Shown piece by piece: positions 1 through 9,997 of a stretch of 64,000 nt of DNA (position 1 is its first letter; each line of letters starts with the position of its first letter). The notes beneath the pieces are model-generated. The model saw only the letters and a list, made by a program, of their open reading frames with translations. It did no database searches and was not told where the DNA came from. Source of the stretch: CAVZMI01 sp050011775 (GTDB lineage Bacteria; Bacteroidota; Ignavibacteria; UBA10030; CAVZMI01); assembly GCA_050011775.1 (NCBI GenBank), contig JBEKIL010000005.1, positions 62,001-126,000 on the forward strand, written 5' to 3'. The translations under genes were made by a program, and so were the position numbers.

Positions 1-987
1 CGTCCGTTGTCGGTCGTCATCCTGTTGGACCATTTCCAGCCATGCACTTTGTGCTCCGCATACTTCCAGTGTCATTTTCGTGACTGTGGTGACCAGATCG
101 TTAAAATCGAAAACACGTGTGACAAGACGGCCAAGGTTGTGGAGTGAATTTACCTCGCTCTGTTTCCGTTCGTATGCATCGGCTGTCGGCAGGTGAAATA
201 GAGTACTGACGAATGTGAGTCCAAAATAAATCATACCAAATATTGATACGAGAAAGGAATAATATCTTAGCGGAGCACAATAATACACCATTGCCTTGTC
301 GAGAAATGTCCCATTGAATAACATATTGATGGCGAGAAATGCCATAAACAATAGAACACCGTACACGATGCTGTAGATTTTTTCCTTCCGTGAAAGAAGA
401 ACGATCCATGAGAGCCTGAATGAAATAACGATCACCATTATGACGGTCATCCATAAAAGGATAGTCGTGAACGCCGAGCTCTCGAGCGGATGCATACCGA
501 ATGCTGAGATGCTTGTCGCTGCAAGAAGGAGCAGCAGGATGATAAAATTACGGCGCGTTCCTTTCTTCCGATGGAGAAGAACCATCATCTTGAGATGAAG
601 AAAGATGGCAATCGCCGTCAATCCCGCAATAACACTAAGAATCGTTCCGACAATGATGGTCATATAATCCTGTGGAACAAGCCAGGAATCGACAGGTAAA
701 AATCCCTCCTTCCGGATGAATGAGAGGAGAGCATATACAACGATTATAATGAGAGTAAGAATGAATATGCTACCCAAACGCTTGATCGGACTTCTTACCG
801 CCGTTATCGAGGGAAGACTCTGGATAAACAAATAAGAGAAGAAAAAACCGACGATGACAAACACATCGCGGAGATACCAGACCCCGAATATATTGAGCGC
901 GACATTCTTCCTCAGGATGTCGAGAATGAAGATAATGGTAAATATTACAAGTGGAATTAGTATGTAGAGGATACGCCGGAATCGCAT
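1..987 (-). CDS. Membrane-anchored sensor protein with GAF-like domain, cut by window edge
   Basis: An open frame of 329 codons begins at the ATG at 987 and runs off the window start without a stop, so only the N-terminal part is seen. About eight hydrophobic segments lie near residues 6-24, 37-55, 68-86, 106-130, 147-165, 172-190, 208-228 and 240-262. They are followed by a soluble stretch from about residue 265 (SLHNLGRLVTRVFDFNDLV) that reads like the start of a GAF domain. This plan, a multi-helix membrane module then GAF, is usual in membrane histidine kinases and PP2C/SpoIIE-type phosphatases. The effector domain lies outside the window, so the output reaction cannot be named. Confidence 0.7.
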   Translation of the reverse strand, partial: MRFRRILYILIPLVIFTIIFILDILRKNVALNIFGVWYLRDVFVIVGFFFSYLFIQSLPSITAVRSPIKRLGSIFILTLIIIVVYALLSFIRKEGFLPVDSWLVPQDYMTIIVGTILSVIAGLTAIAIFLHLKMMVLLHRKKGTRRNFIILLLLLAATSISAFGMHPLESSAFTTILLWMTVIMVIVISFRLSWIVLLSRKEKIYSIVYGVLLFMAFLAINMLFNGTFLDKAMVYYCAPLRYYSFLVSIFGMIYFGLTFVSTLFHLPTADAYERKQSEVNSLHNLGRLVTRVFDFNDLVTTVTKMTLEVCGAQSAWLEMVQQDDDRQRT

Positions 988-1209
988 CGTGACCTGATAC
1001 TCTGGTAACTATATGCCGTGATCAATCTTCGGGACTATATATATTGTTCGAAGAAATTGAGCAAAAGTTGCAATTTTTCTAAGGAATTCACCAAATTCCG
1101 TTGAGGCAAAGATACTTCTTTTCGGTACGAAACACAAGCAAGCATAAAAACAGGCAAAGCCCTCATTTAGAGAGCTTTGCTGGAAAAGCGGTTGTCTGTA
1201 GTTCGACAC

Positions 1210-1899
1210 TCATGACGGCAGAAGAGCAATCAGACGATCGACGTCGCGAGCTTCGGTTGATTGCGGATATTCTGTCTTAACCTTCTTCAGGAGCATCTTT
1301 GCACGCTCTTTATCTCCGATGAGTCCGTAGTTGCGAGCGGCATTGATCAGATTTTCCGATGCCGAAGGAATCGATGAATATTTGTTTCCGGCTTTTTCAA
1401 AAAGCTCGGCTGCCCGTTTATAATCCTTCTTGTATTCATAACACGAGGCCGCACCGGCCAGAGCTGCCGCTTTCAACTCGAGCGGGCTACCGCCAAAATC
1501 CTCATAGTATTTTAATGCTTCATCGATTTTCCCCGTTGCATAATAACAATTTGCCAGATAAATCTTTGCATGTTCGCCGGATTCCGAGCTCCCATAGTTA
1601 TTGACGATTTTTTGCAATCCCATTATATTTTTCTCGGGAATTCCTTTGATTGCAGTCTCATATTGGTCCGCTTGAAACATCGGGTTAATCTTTGTGAGCT
1701 CCATTGTCGCTTTTTCTTCATCGGCTTTCCGGTTGTTCGAATAGACAAATGCGACGATAATAAGGACGATTACTCCAACCGCAGTATAGTATATATACTG
1801 TTTATATTGAGTAAAGAAATTCTCTGCCTTGACGAGTGTTGTGATAAGAGTATCCTGTTTGAGCTCTCGTTTTGAAATTTTCTTCTTCGCTTTAAGCAT
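1210..1899 (-). CDS. TPR protein with one N-terminal membrane helix (YfgM-like)
   Basis: A 229-residue protein. Residues 1-35 are basic, one membrane helix spans about 37-57 (YTAVGVIVLIIVAFVYS), and the rest is predicted periplasmic with TPR-like helical repeats (AKIYLANCYYATGKIDEALK and following). This matches the general plan of YfgM/TPR_21 ancillary proteins that work with envelope chaperones or the Sec translocon, but the exact role is not shown. AAAGGAG lies five bases before the ATG, inside the 19-base gap after the tRNA-Arg on the same strand, so the two are probably cotranscribed. Confidence 0.7.
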   Translation of the reverse strand: MLKAKKKISKRELKQDTLITTLVKAENFFTQYKQYIYYTAVGVIVLIIVAFVYSNNRKADEEKATMELTKINPMFQADQYETAIKGIPEKNIMGLQKIVNNYGSSESGEHAKIYLANCYYATGKIDEALKYYEDFGGSPLELKAAALAGAASCYEYKKDYKRAAELFEKAGNKYSSIPSASENLINAARNYGLIGDKERAKMLLKKVKTEYPQSTEARDVDRLIALLPS

Positions 1900-1921
1900 A
1901 CATTCTCCTTTTATAAGTTGG

Positions 1922-1995
1922 TACGCCGACCGGGAGTCGAACCCGGAACCTCAAGCTCCGGAGGCTTGCACTCTATCCAGTTGAGCTATCGGCGC
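1922..1995 (-). tRNA. tRNA-Arg (anticodon CCG)
   Basis: On the minus strand the sequence folds as a cloverleaf: acceptor GCGCCGA with TCGGCGT, D arm GCTC/GAGT, anticodon stem CAAGC/GCTTG around the loop CTCCGGA (anticodon CCG), T stem CCGGG/CCCGG with TTCGACT loop, and discriminator A. The genomic bases after it (1919-1921) encode CCA, so the 3' end is templated. The first acceptor pair is G-T rather than G-C. Confidence 0.95.
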
Positions 1996-2431
1996 AATTT
2001 CGTATAGTATAATATACGAAACTTCGAAAAAGAAGGCAAGGACTTCTTATCATTGAGCAAAAACCGTATATTTTCAATTGAAAGACAATATTGTCGTTCT
2101 GATCTGTTCTGGATCAGGACCTACCGATGCCTGATTTTAGGTCCTTCATTAACCGCTACTTCCTAAAAAATCCAACAAATGACTATTGATAAAGGAAAAA
2201 GTATTATTTATATTCGTGTGAGTGATTTTACCTACCGATTAACGTTTATGTGAATACGTGTTTCTTCGTCTGACTATTAATATCTTCGGAAAATCTGGAT
2301 CAACGAGGCAGTCATTGAAACTCCACGCACGCTCTGTAGAAAATGAGAATTGAGAGTGCGGTTTTTAATCACTGAATACAGCTCGCTCCAAAAAAAATAT
2401 TTCAAATGGAATTATTTCATGAGGAATGCCT
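1996..2431. other. Intergenic region, no gene seen
   Basis: About 430 AT-rich bases between the divergent tRNA-Arg and the 2432 gene. It should hold promoters for both sides, but I see no promoter pair, terminator or repeat that I can defend. The only clear signal is GAGGA at 2421-2425, the ribosome binding site of the next gene. Confidence 0.6.
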
Positions 2432-5400
2432 ATGAATTCTTCCCATTGTCGAAAAATTTTACCGTTTATATTTGCAGTGCTCATCCTTCTGCTGGCCTGT
2501 CTGAATTCGTTTGTTTTCGCACAAGAACAGGATAGGGTGAAGAGCGAACTGTTCCGAGAAATCGAGACTGCAATTAAAAAAGCACAACAAGAGGAAGTAC
2601 CTGCTTTTGCGCCAAGCCTTTTCGAAAAAGCTATAAAATTATATAAGAGCGCCGAAAAAGATTATCGGGATGGCGAGCGTCTCGAAGATATCCGCGAAAC
2701 ACTTCGTGATGCAGTGAAAGCAACAAACGAAGCAATTGAAGCGGCAAATATTTCCAAAATCACTCTCGCAAAAGCAAGCGTCATGAGGAAAGAAGCAGCA
2801 CAGCGAGAGTATATCAAGCTGGCACCTTCCGAATTCGCGGATGCCGAGAAGAGTTATGAGGACGCAATCCAAAAAGTGGAGGCCGGCGATATACGCGCAG
2901 CCCGAAAAAAAACTGAAGAAGCGATGAAAAGCTATCGTGAGGAAATCATCATCGCCATGGAAAAGGGTCCTCTGAAAGAAGCTTCGGCACGACTGGATCG
3001 TTCGAAAGATGTCATGAGCCGTGAAAGCGTTAATAAATCAAAACGCGACCTGGGAGCGTTGGAAGATCAGCTGGATGACGCCCGCGATCAGGAATTTGAA
3101 ATCCCCGTGCTGATTGCCGACGTCCATAAAAAAATCGACGCTATCATCTGTGCTATCGATCCTGCATATTGTAATCCTCCTGATACACTTGTGATGGGAA
3201 GCTTTATTTTAAAAGTAGAATCCTATGACCCGGGCCGCAGCTGGGATTTCGAGCGCAATGTAATGACGAACGCTTCCGGCGTCGCATGGACATCTTTTTC
3301 ATGCGATTTCGTCACTCTTTTTCCAATTTTTTCGGGCAATATCAAACTTATCTCAAAAACATTTCAGGTCGTCCCGATTGTCAGCGATACCCTCACGGAA
3401 ATCAACCTGGAAACAGCAAAACTTATAAATCCCGAAGTGAAGATCGGTGAAACTCTCCAGCTTGATATCCCCTCAAAATCCGATCTCCACGCAGATATAC
3501 TAAAGGGAAAAAGAGACTTAATCGACCTTCTTGGAAAACCCAAAGGTACTATTAAAGTCCGTTTCGAGAATCTCACCATCGAACCTGTTGCTCACTCGAA
3601 GGTCGGGAAAGTCCTTGAGGGGACGGCACACTATCCGACAGTGCCACCGACTCCCGATCGCATAACACTGTCCATCGCAGGTTTCAAGGTGTACATCGAC
3701 AGTCTGCTCCTTACACCCGCCGCTGCAACGGCTCAAGCCGAATTAGAATTTCCGCCGTCAATCGTCGATCTTTCTGAATGCCGGCCGGGGCGCGTCAGCC
3801 TTGGAACAATTTCAATTAACTCATCATGCCAATTTCATAAAGAATTATACGACAACACGTTCGGCCCATGGGTAATGGACAATACAGGAATCGTTTTCGG
3901 AGGAACCGGTTTTGTTGCCGATTTCTCAACATCATGGATGGTGCCCGCAGGACCTGATCTACCTCCGATGCTACCGGCCTGGCGTGGTGTTGTATTGAAG
4001 AGCGGCGGTACTGTAGCTCATTCATCGATTGACACATCAAATGTCGGTTTTCTCTATGGAAGTTATAGATTTACAAATGCAACTGTAAGCTCCTCGGGGC
4101 TCAATACAAAACTGGTTCTGGACAGTGTAAGTAAGTATATGACCCTTGCACCGCTTGCATACTATATTATTCTTCATGGCGGTTCCTTACAGATAGAAAA
4201 CGGAATGGTCAAAGAGGGTTCGTTTGCAGTCGCCGGCGAATTGCCGTCAAGTGTAAAAAGTGATGGAGGCAGTCCAATCCCGTTTCATTTTGATTCTTTC
4301 AAGGTTGATTCATTACTCAATATCACCGGTGTCGTCGATACAATTCACACCAAAATTATATTGAGCGAATCATACGCGCTCGCCGTAAGAAAAGGGAACT
4401 TTTTCCTGCCGGCTGCGCCGGTACCGCTTGCTCCTCTCTATTTCGATAGGAGCACTTATAACCGTAGCACTATAGAGAGTATCCTCGATACCATGCCGTT
4501 ACCGGGTCTGACCATCTACCGAAGAAATATCGATTCGTTGATGATCAGCTCCAAGGATGTTCATCCTCGCTTCTGGGTAAAGCGACCTCATGGGTGGTTG
4601 AATGTTGTCACTCAAGGTGGAGTGGGCGACATTTATCTCTTCGGTAATCCAAAGGAAACAATGGATATTCAATGTAGACTTGGTCAACCGGGTACTCCCG
4701 GATATAAATCGGATAGTACGTTTGCCACCGAGTTCAAAGATACTGTCATCGTCGATTTTGTGCATAATGCCGTCTACGATACTTATTTTAAAGGAGACAT
4801 TACAATTCCATACCCATGCGGAGCGGCAGTGGTCGGTGTTAAGATACCTTTCTATGATATGGGATTTACATCAATTGGCGCCTGCGTCGGCGGCAACCCC
4901 GTTTTTGCCGATACCATTACTCTCGATTATTGGGGGGTTGGAATCACCTCGAAATGGGGTGTCGTGAGCGTTCGGACCGGTGAGATTTTATACACCGATG
5001 CCATGATTACGGAACCGAGACATTTTGCATTGGGCTTTAATATTTATTGGGGCGAGATGCGTGCCGATGGAAACCTCGGAAATTTCTTCTTCAACTATAA
5101 TTCAGGGAATCAGAAATTCGATGGATTTCCTTTCACGATTCATAACGCGTCACTCTCCCGCTATAATCCGGTACCGGCATTTGCCGAGGGACATCCTCTC
5201 CTCGGATATCTCGAAGTGGAAGGAGACGTTCATTTCCCCTTCTGGGGAAGTAGAACCGTCACCATCAGGGATTATAAATATCCCGATCGTCCAGAGACAC
5301 CATATAATTTGCGCTATGTCAGAATAACACCGGATTATTTTGCAGTCCAGCGAAACTGGGGATCCGGAAGAGCAGATATGAATTTTCCCGTCGTCTGTTA

Positions 5401-6484
5401 TGATAGTCTTGACCAGGACGGCTTTCAGGGTAGAGGACAGGTTAAACTACTTGGTCAACTCGACGGTACGATAGCATCTTTGATGGATATGAGCTCTATT
5501 GTGTCGAACATTTATTTCTGTTTAGGTGAAACGGAGGAAGGTGCCGGAGGCAGTGCCTCAGATGTATTATTGACGGGAGCGGTCGGCAGTATAACACTCG
5601 GACCCATTGGAGGAAGTATACAAATCATCGGTGATAAGCTCGAGAGAATTTATATTGAAGGGCCAATGGAAATGTCCGGTGATGTAGGCTGGCTGGGAAT
5701 TGGAGCGGCCATGCAAATAGACGGTCTGATGACGGTTGAAATTACACCGACAAGCCTTACGTTGGGTACTGTTGCAGGAATTTCCATGACTCTTGTCCGT
5801 GTTGCGGGTCTGCAAGGAATGGCCGGTATGAAATTCACCGCATCGACAACAGGATTGCAGGGAGATATTTTCGGCAATTTTAATACTTTCCCGGTCCAGG
5901 TCGGTGCGGAAGGTCAGTTTTCTTTTGGTGTAGGTTATCCACCGAACCCTTCGTTCTACTTCGAGGGTTATGCCAAAACATGGATATACTTTTTTGGAAG
6001 CGGCATGAAGTCGGAGGGAGCTTTAGTCGTAGCGCTTAATGCGCCACGAGAACAATTGTGGGCTTTAGATAAAATAGGAAAAAATCTTACCGCAAATAAA
6101 GTTCTTACCAGTCTCGGAGTTGCATCAGATGCCAGGCTTACGGGGTTTTATGGAGGCGGCAAATTCGGCGGAACCCTTGACCTGGGAATAATCGGCGGCG
6201 GTTGTTGGGTTTGGGGTGGAGCGGGGTGTTTCTATATCACTAAATCCTCGAGTTTTATTATTGTAGGAAATGCCGGAGTTGAAATTACGGGCGAGGTTCT
6301 ATATGGACTCCTCTCCGCATCACTGTGGGCCGAGATGGGAGGCGCATTAGATGTGTCAGCTATTCCACCTCGTTTTTCACTCTGCGGCGCAGCAGGTATT
6401 GATGTCTGTTGCTGTTGGGACCTTATCTGTTTCGGATGGTCAGGTAGCGTCTGCATTGGTACAAACGGCATCAAGACGAATTAA
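2432..6484 (+). CDS. Large secreted protein, 1350 residues, unknown function
   Basis: I chose the ATG at 2432 because GAGGA sits six bases before it; an ATG two codons earlier has no room for a binding site. A signal peptide (about 1-30, ending near FVFAQEQ) is followed by a charged helical region to about residue 215 (EKAIKLYKSAEKDYRDG) resembling DUF4398-type coiled-coil segments. The remaining 1100 residues are beta-rich with many Gly, Ser and Thr and no enzyme motif I recognise. The C terminus is glycine- and cysteine-rich (CGAAGIDVCCCWDLICFGW). It leads a run with the phospholipase-like and fibronectin-type genes. Its closest counterpart here is the giant protein at 44486-50815, with a similar Gly/Cys-rich end and a similar neighbour. 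A surface or secreted structural role is inference. Confidence 0.7.
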   Translation: MNSSHCRKILPFIFAVLILLLACLNSFVFAQEQDRVKSELFREIETAIKKAQQEEVPAFAPSLFEKAIKLYKSAEKDYRDGERLEDIRETLRDAVKATNEAIEAANISKITLAKASVMRKEAAQREYIKLAPSEFADAEKSYEDAIQKVEAGDIRAARKKTEEAMKSYREEIIIAMEKGPLKEASARLDRSKDVMSRESVNKSKRDLGALEDQLDDARDQEFEIPVLIADVHKKIDAIICAIDPAYCNPPDTLVMGSFILKVESYDPGRSWDFERNVMTNASGVAWTSFSCDFVTLFPIFSGNIKLISKTFQVVPIVSDTLTEINLETAKLINPEVKIGETLQLDIPSKSDLHADILKGKRDLIDLLGKPKGTIKVRFENLTIEPVAHSKVGKVLEGTAHYPTVPPTPDRITLSIAGFKVYIDSLLLTPAAATAQAELEFPPSIVDLSECRPGRVSLGTISINSSCQFHKELYDNTFGPWVMDNTGIVFGGTGFVADFSTSWMVPAGPDLPPMLPAWRGVVLKSGGTVAHSSIDTSNVGFLYGSYRFTNATVSSSGLNTKLVLDSVSKYMTLAPLAYYIILHGGSLQIENGMVKEGSFAVAGELPSSVKSDGGSPIPFHFDSFKVDSLLNITGVVDTIHTKIILSESYALAVRKGNFFLPAAPVPLAPLYFDRSTYNRSTIESILDTMPLPGLTIYRRNIDSLMISSKDVHPRFWVKRPHGWLNVVTQGGVGDIYLFGNPKETMDIQCRLGQPGTPGYKSDSTFATEFKDTVIVDFVHNAVYDTYFKGDITIPYPCGAAVVGVKIPFYDMGFTSIGACVGGNPVFADTITLDYWGVGITSKWGVVSVRTGEILYTDAMITEPRHFALGFNIYWGEMRADGNLGNFFFNYNSGNQKFDGFPFTIHNASLSRYNPVPAFAEGHPLLGYLEVEGDVHFPFWGSRTVTIRDYKYPDRPETPYNLRYVRITPDYFAVQRNWGSGRADMNFPVVCYDSLDQDGFQGRGQVKLLGQLDGTIASLMDMSSIVSNIYFCLGETEEGAGGSASDVLLTGAVGSITLGPIGGSIQIIGDKLERIYIEGPMEMSGDVGWLGIGAAMQIDGLMTVEITPTSLTLGTVAGISMTLVRVAGLQGMAGMKFTASTTGLQGDIFGNFNTFPVQVGAEGQFSFGVGYPPNPSFYFEGYAKTWIYFFGSGMKSEGALVVALNAPREQLWALDKIGKNLTANKVLTSLGVASDARLTGFYGGGKFGGTLDLGIIGGGCWVWGGAGCFYITKSSSFIIVGNAGVEITGEVLYGLLSASLWAEMGGALDVSAIPPRFSLCGAAGIDVCCCWDLICFGWSGSVCIGTNGIKTN

Positions 6485-6495
6485 GGAGAATTACA

Positions 6496-7377
6496 ATGAG
6501 AACATTTTCCAAACAGCTCCTATTAATTATCTTTTTGCTACTCGTCTTTTCCGACTGTGGATTTGGGTGGAGTCGTCTGACTCACAGCAGAATTACATAC
6601 TGGGCATGGAGATATTCAGGACTACCGCCTTCCGTTGGTGATTCCGGTGATTCTATAGTTACTGTAGTATGGAATCTCGACTCGGTTCAAAACACACTCG
6701 GGCTTAAAGGTTATGATATAAACGGCTTTCTTTTGACTGTTTTTGCTGCAGCCTCAAAGGCAGACTTTAATATCAACGCGCTCGATACGGTACATGTAGG
6801 TGAGGCCGATTCAGCGATATTTTTAAAATGGGGAACGAAACCGGATGATTTTGATCGACCGACAAAGGCCATGGGTGCTTTATTCGGACATATGTACATA
6901 CCTGCCGGCGGCGGATTTGCCGACGGAATGTGCAAATTCTTCTTTAACACTGCTGTGAGAGAATATAAGGCGGGCAATCGAAGAAAAGCATATGCGTACC
7001 TGGCAATGGCTGCCCACTATCTCGAAGACGTCGGATTTCCTCCACACAATGAAAAAAATTATCTGGATCCCGCTGCCGATATATGGCAAGCCACTTATCA
7101 TGGTAAAATCGAGGACTGGATCGCCGACACGACACACTGGTACGACCACTTTGATGCTACATGCGATAGCTTTGCCCGTGCTCCTCTGCCAGCATGCGAT
7201 CCGGTTATAGCTATTCATACCCTCGCGTGGGAATGTTGCTGGTATGATCAGTCATTTAAGGATACCTCAATAAAAGATGATAAAAGTGAAATGATCGAGA
7301 TATGTAGAACATGTCTTCGTGCGATTGTACCCAGAGTGACCGGTTTATTTGTAGCCTTCAGGCAAAAAATTCACTAA
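6496..7377 (+). CDS. Secreted zinc-dependent phospholipase C / P1 nuclease-like protein
   Basis: A 293-residue protein with a signal peptide predicted to be cut before Trp25. In Bacillus cereus phospholipase C the mature protein also starts with a Trp whose backbone binds zinc. The expected ligand pattern follows: His30, an Asp near 90 or 118-120, His132 in FGHMY, then His174-x3-Asp178 and His184 in AAHYLEDVGFPPHNE, and His202-x3-Glu206 in YHGKIEDWI. The spacing of His174, Asp178 and His184 equals that of H118, D122 and H128 of the Bacillus enzyme. The fold family covers lipid and nucleic-acid phosphodiesterases, so the substrate is open. GGAG lies seven bases before the ATG, 11 bases after the previous gene. 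Confidence 0.75.
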   Translation: MRTFSKQLLLIIFLLLVFSDCGFGWSRLTHSRITYWAWRYSGLPPSVGDSGDSIVTVVWNLDSVQNTLGLKGYDINGFLLTVFAAASKADFNINALDTVHVGEADSAIFLKWGTKPDDFDRPTKAMGALFGHMYIPAGGGFADGMCKFFFNTAVREYKAGNRRKAYAYLAMAAHYLEDVGFPPHNEKNYLDPAADIWQATYHGKIEDWIADTTHWYDHFDATCDSFARAPLPACDPVIAIHTLAWECCWYDQSFKDTSIKDDKSEMIEICRTCLRAIVPRVTGLFVAFRQKIH

Positions 7378-7525
7378 TGCCCCAACAACTAATTAATCAT
7401 GCACAATGGGGCACCATACCATTAAAGATTATGAAAAACAACCGCTGTAAAGAAAAAAGTATAGTTGAAGAAATGTGATGCAGATACTGTTCAATCATTT
7501 AATTCGATGGGTACTAGGAGGAGAA

Positions 7526-9799
7526 ATGAGAACCAAGCTGATTCTTCTTATTTATATACTATTCTTCTCGGGGATCAATACCCTTTCGGCAGAAGAATTT
7601 ATGTTCAAAGCCACCGTCCAGACTGACTTCGTTCTTCTGTCATGGGATGAAATGGGAAAGATCGATGGATTCAATATCTATCGAAAAACAGACGGCGGTA
7701 CATATACAAAAATTAATCCTTTTCTTATCATTCCCCTCACTGATTGTACTCAGATCAACACTGTGATTCCCAGCCATTCTCCCGAGGCGACTGCTATTTC
7801 TAGAACACTACATATAACAAGTTGTGAGATCAACGGGGCTAATAGCGACAAGGAGAAGGACTGGTTTAAGGCGAGAAGCGCACTTTCGCTTCGTTATTAT
7901 AAAATAGCGGAGGTACGGGGAATAGCATATGAAGATCATGGTGTGGTTTCCGGACAGACGTATTTTTATATGATCAAATCGGTGAAGGATGGAGTCGAGA
8001 AAATTTTAAAATCCGATCTTGAAGTCAAAGCTGGAGTTGTTGTACTACTTCCGGCACCGCCATCAACGACAGCCGAAGCCGGTGACGCCCGCATCTTTAT
8101 AACATGGGGGAAAATAGAGAACGCAATCGCTTATCAGATCTTTCGGTCGACAGCTCCGGGTGGGTCCTACGGTCGAATAACGCCGCCATCGGGTACTTCA
8201 GGATTATTTAAGCATGACCCGATCACAAACGATACTATGCTCGTTAATAAACCGGGATTTCTGGATACTTTGTGTTTGAATAACACAACCTATAATTACA
8301 AAGTACAGGCCACTGATCTTTTAGGGCGGCTTGGCAGCGAGAGCTCTATCGTCTCTGCCACACCACGTGATATGACTCCCCCTCTGACACCGGCGGGAAT
8401 ACTAGTTCAACCACTCACACTGGGACTGAGGCTCACCTGGGCAAAAATAGATACGGACATTGTGAGACGACCTGAACGGGTTCAGAAATATTCAATTTAC
8501 CGTTACATTAGTTTTATAAATTCAACCAAAGACACACTTGGAATTTTAGCGGGCCGTGTCCGTCAACCGGCTGATACTGTAATCAACGTAAATTTCGTCG
8601 ACTCCATGCCGTTTATTCAACCTGAGACGATATACTGGTATCGTGTTTGTTGTGAGGATAGTGCGATCCCGCTGCATAATTTTAGTAACAAATCGGCTCC
8701 GGTTTCAGGATTTTTCAAGGATCCGTTCCCTCCTAACCGACCGACGGGATTAACGACAGATGCGTACGAAGATTCAATCCTGCTTCGCTGGAACCCACCT
8801 CCCGATGCAGATCTGGCCGGCTTCTATATCTATCGTGGGATTTGTGGATGTGAAACAGTTTATGTTTTTCGGAATGATAAGCAGCAAACTATGACACACT
8901 TGACCACTGGTTTCAGAAGAGACACAGTCGAGTTAACAGAGAATAGACCTCCGGGGGTAGGCTGGCGACTGATTAGAATATATTGCCGTCCGTACAATCT
9001 TGCACTTATTGGTAATATCGACAGCGCAGGTGCTCGGAAGTACCCCGACCGCAGTGTCCCCAAAGGTTCGCCGATATGTTACAGGTATGCAATGAGAGCA
9101 TACGATAAAAGCCAGAACCTGAGTGTTATGTCCGATAGTGTTTGTGACCGCTTGAAGGACAGGACCGGTCCTTCTGCGCCGGTGATAGCCGGTCTTTATG
9201 CACGCGATAAAGCGGTCCTTGTTCAATGGGTTTCACCGCCGATTCAGGATCTTTTTGGTTTCATTGTTGAACGTGCGACCGATCCGGCCGGACTGTGGGA
9301 AAAAATCAGCCCCGACCTTGCCGTTCCTGATCCATCAACAGTGGGATGCAAATGTATCCCGGCTACAAGCAATTGGGCCGACTCCATGTTTTCATATCTG
9401 GACACAAAGGATATAAGGCCGAAGATAAACTACTGGTACCGGGTCAGAGGAGTTGATTACATGGGCAATGCAGGTAATCCTTCGCCCGAGATCGGAACTT
9501 TCGCTTATGATCGACATCTTCCGGCTCTACCGATGAACCTGCAAATTGTAGATACCACCCAATGCACTATGACTCTCACTTGGGATCCGAGCTACAATGC
9601 TGAATATCTTGGCTTTGTAGTATTTCGCAGTAAAAAGTTTGATTCTGGCTATCATCAAATAAGTCCCATCATCCGGGAAAACAAATTCAAAGATGAACAC
9701 CTTGTCCGGGGTGAAACTTATTACTATCAGGTTCAATATTATGCGAAAGATGGCAACAGGTCGAAGCCATCAGCGCCGAAAATTCATACGGTGCATTAA
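7526..9799 (+). CDS. Secreted protein of tandem fibronectin type III-like domains
   Basis: A 757-residue protein. The start at 7526 is preferred over upstream in-frame starts because AGGAGG lies at 7516-7521 and a signal peptide follows directly (LILLIYILFFSGINTLSAEE). About six beta-sandwich units of 90-130 residues follow, each with hallmarks such as ITWGKIENAIAYQIFRS, LRWNPPPDADLAGFYIYRG and a closing YYYQVQYYAKDGNRSKP, typical of fibronectin type III folds. There is no catalytic motif and no NYPNPFNP sorting tail, so it may stay periplasmic or outer-membrane associated. It is the third gene of the run from 2432 and resembles the 42449-44482 protein, which likewise partners a giant secreted protein. 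Confidence 0.8.
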   Translation: MRTKLILLIYILFFSGINTLSAEEFMFKATVQTDFVLLSWDEMGKIDGFNIYRKTDGGTYTKINPFLIIPLTDCTQINTVIPSHSPEATAISRTLHITSCEINGANSDKEKDWFKARSALSLRYYKIAEVRGIAYEDHGVVSGQTYFYMIKSVKDGVEKILKSDLEVKAGVVVLLPAPPSTTAEAGDARIFITWGKIENAIAYQIFRSTAPGGSYGRITPPSGTSGLFKHDPITNDTMLVNKPGFLDTLCLNNTTYNYKVQATDLLGRLGSESSIVSATPRDMTPPLTPAGILVQPLTLGLRLTWAKIDTDIVRRPERVQKYSIYRYISFINSTKDTLGILAGRVRQPADTVINVNFVDSMPFIQPETIYWYRVCCEDSAIPLHNFSNKSAPVSGFFKDPFPPNRPTGLTTDAYEDSILLRWNPPPDADLAGFYIYRGICGCETVYVFRNDKQQTMTHLTTGFRRDTVELTENRPPGVGWRLIRIYCRPYNLALIGNIDSAGARKYPDRSVPKGSPICYRYAMRAYDKSQNLSVMSDSVCDRLKDRTGPSAPVIAGLYARDKAVLVQWVSPPIQDLFGFIVERATDPAGLWEKISPDLAVPDPSTVGCKCIPATSNWADSMFSYLDTKDIRPKINYWYRVRGVDYMGNAGNPSPEIGTFAYDRHLPALPMNLQIVDTTQCTMTLTWDPSYNAEYLGFVVFRSKKFDSGYHQISPIIRENKFKDEHLVRGETYYYQVQYYAKDGNRSKPSAPKIHTVH

Positions 9800-9997
9800 G
9801 GAAGAAAGGTTAAGTGACTTGTTCAATCCCGGGAGCGAAATGTCCGGCCCAAGTAGAAGAAAATTTGAAAGCGGTAGATCTACCGCCATTATCGAACACA
9901 ACAATGTCGGCAATTCGTGAGGTGTACGATCGTTATGCACGCCCTAACGTGCACCAGTATTGGTGATAAAAGCTCAGACTGGTCCAAAATAGATATT

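Noticed and set aside
1009..1209. 66-codon frame after the TPR gene
   Set aside because: It begins directly at the TPR stop, has no ribosome binding site and reads as low-quality sequence.
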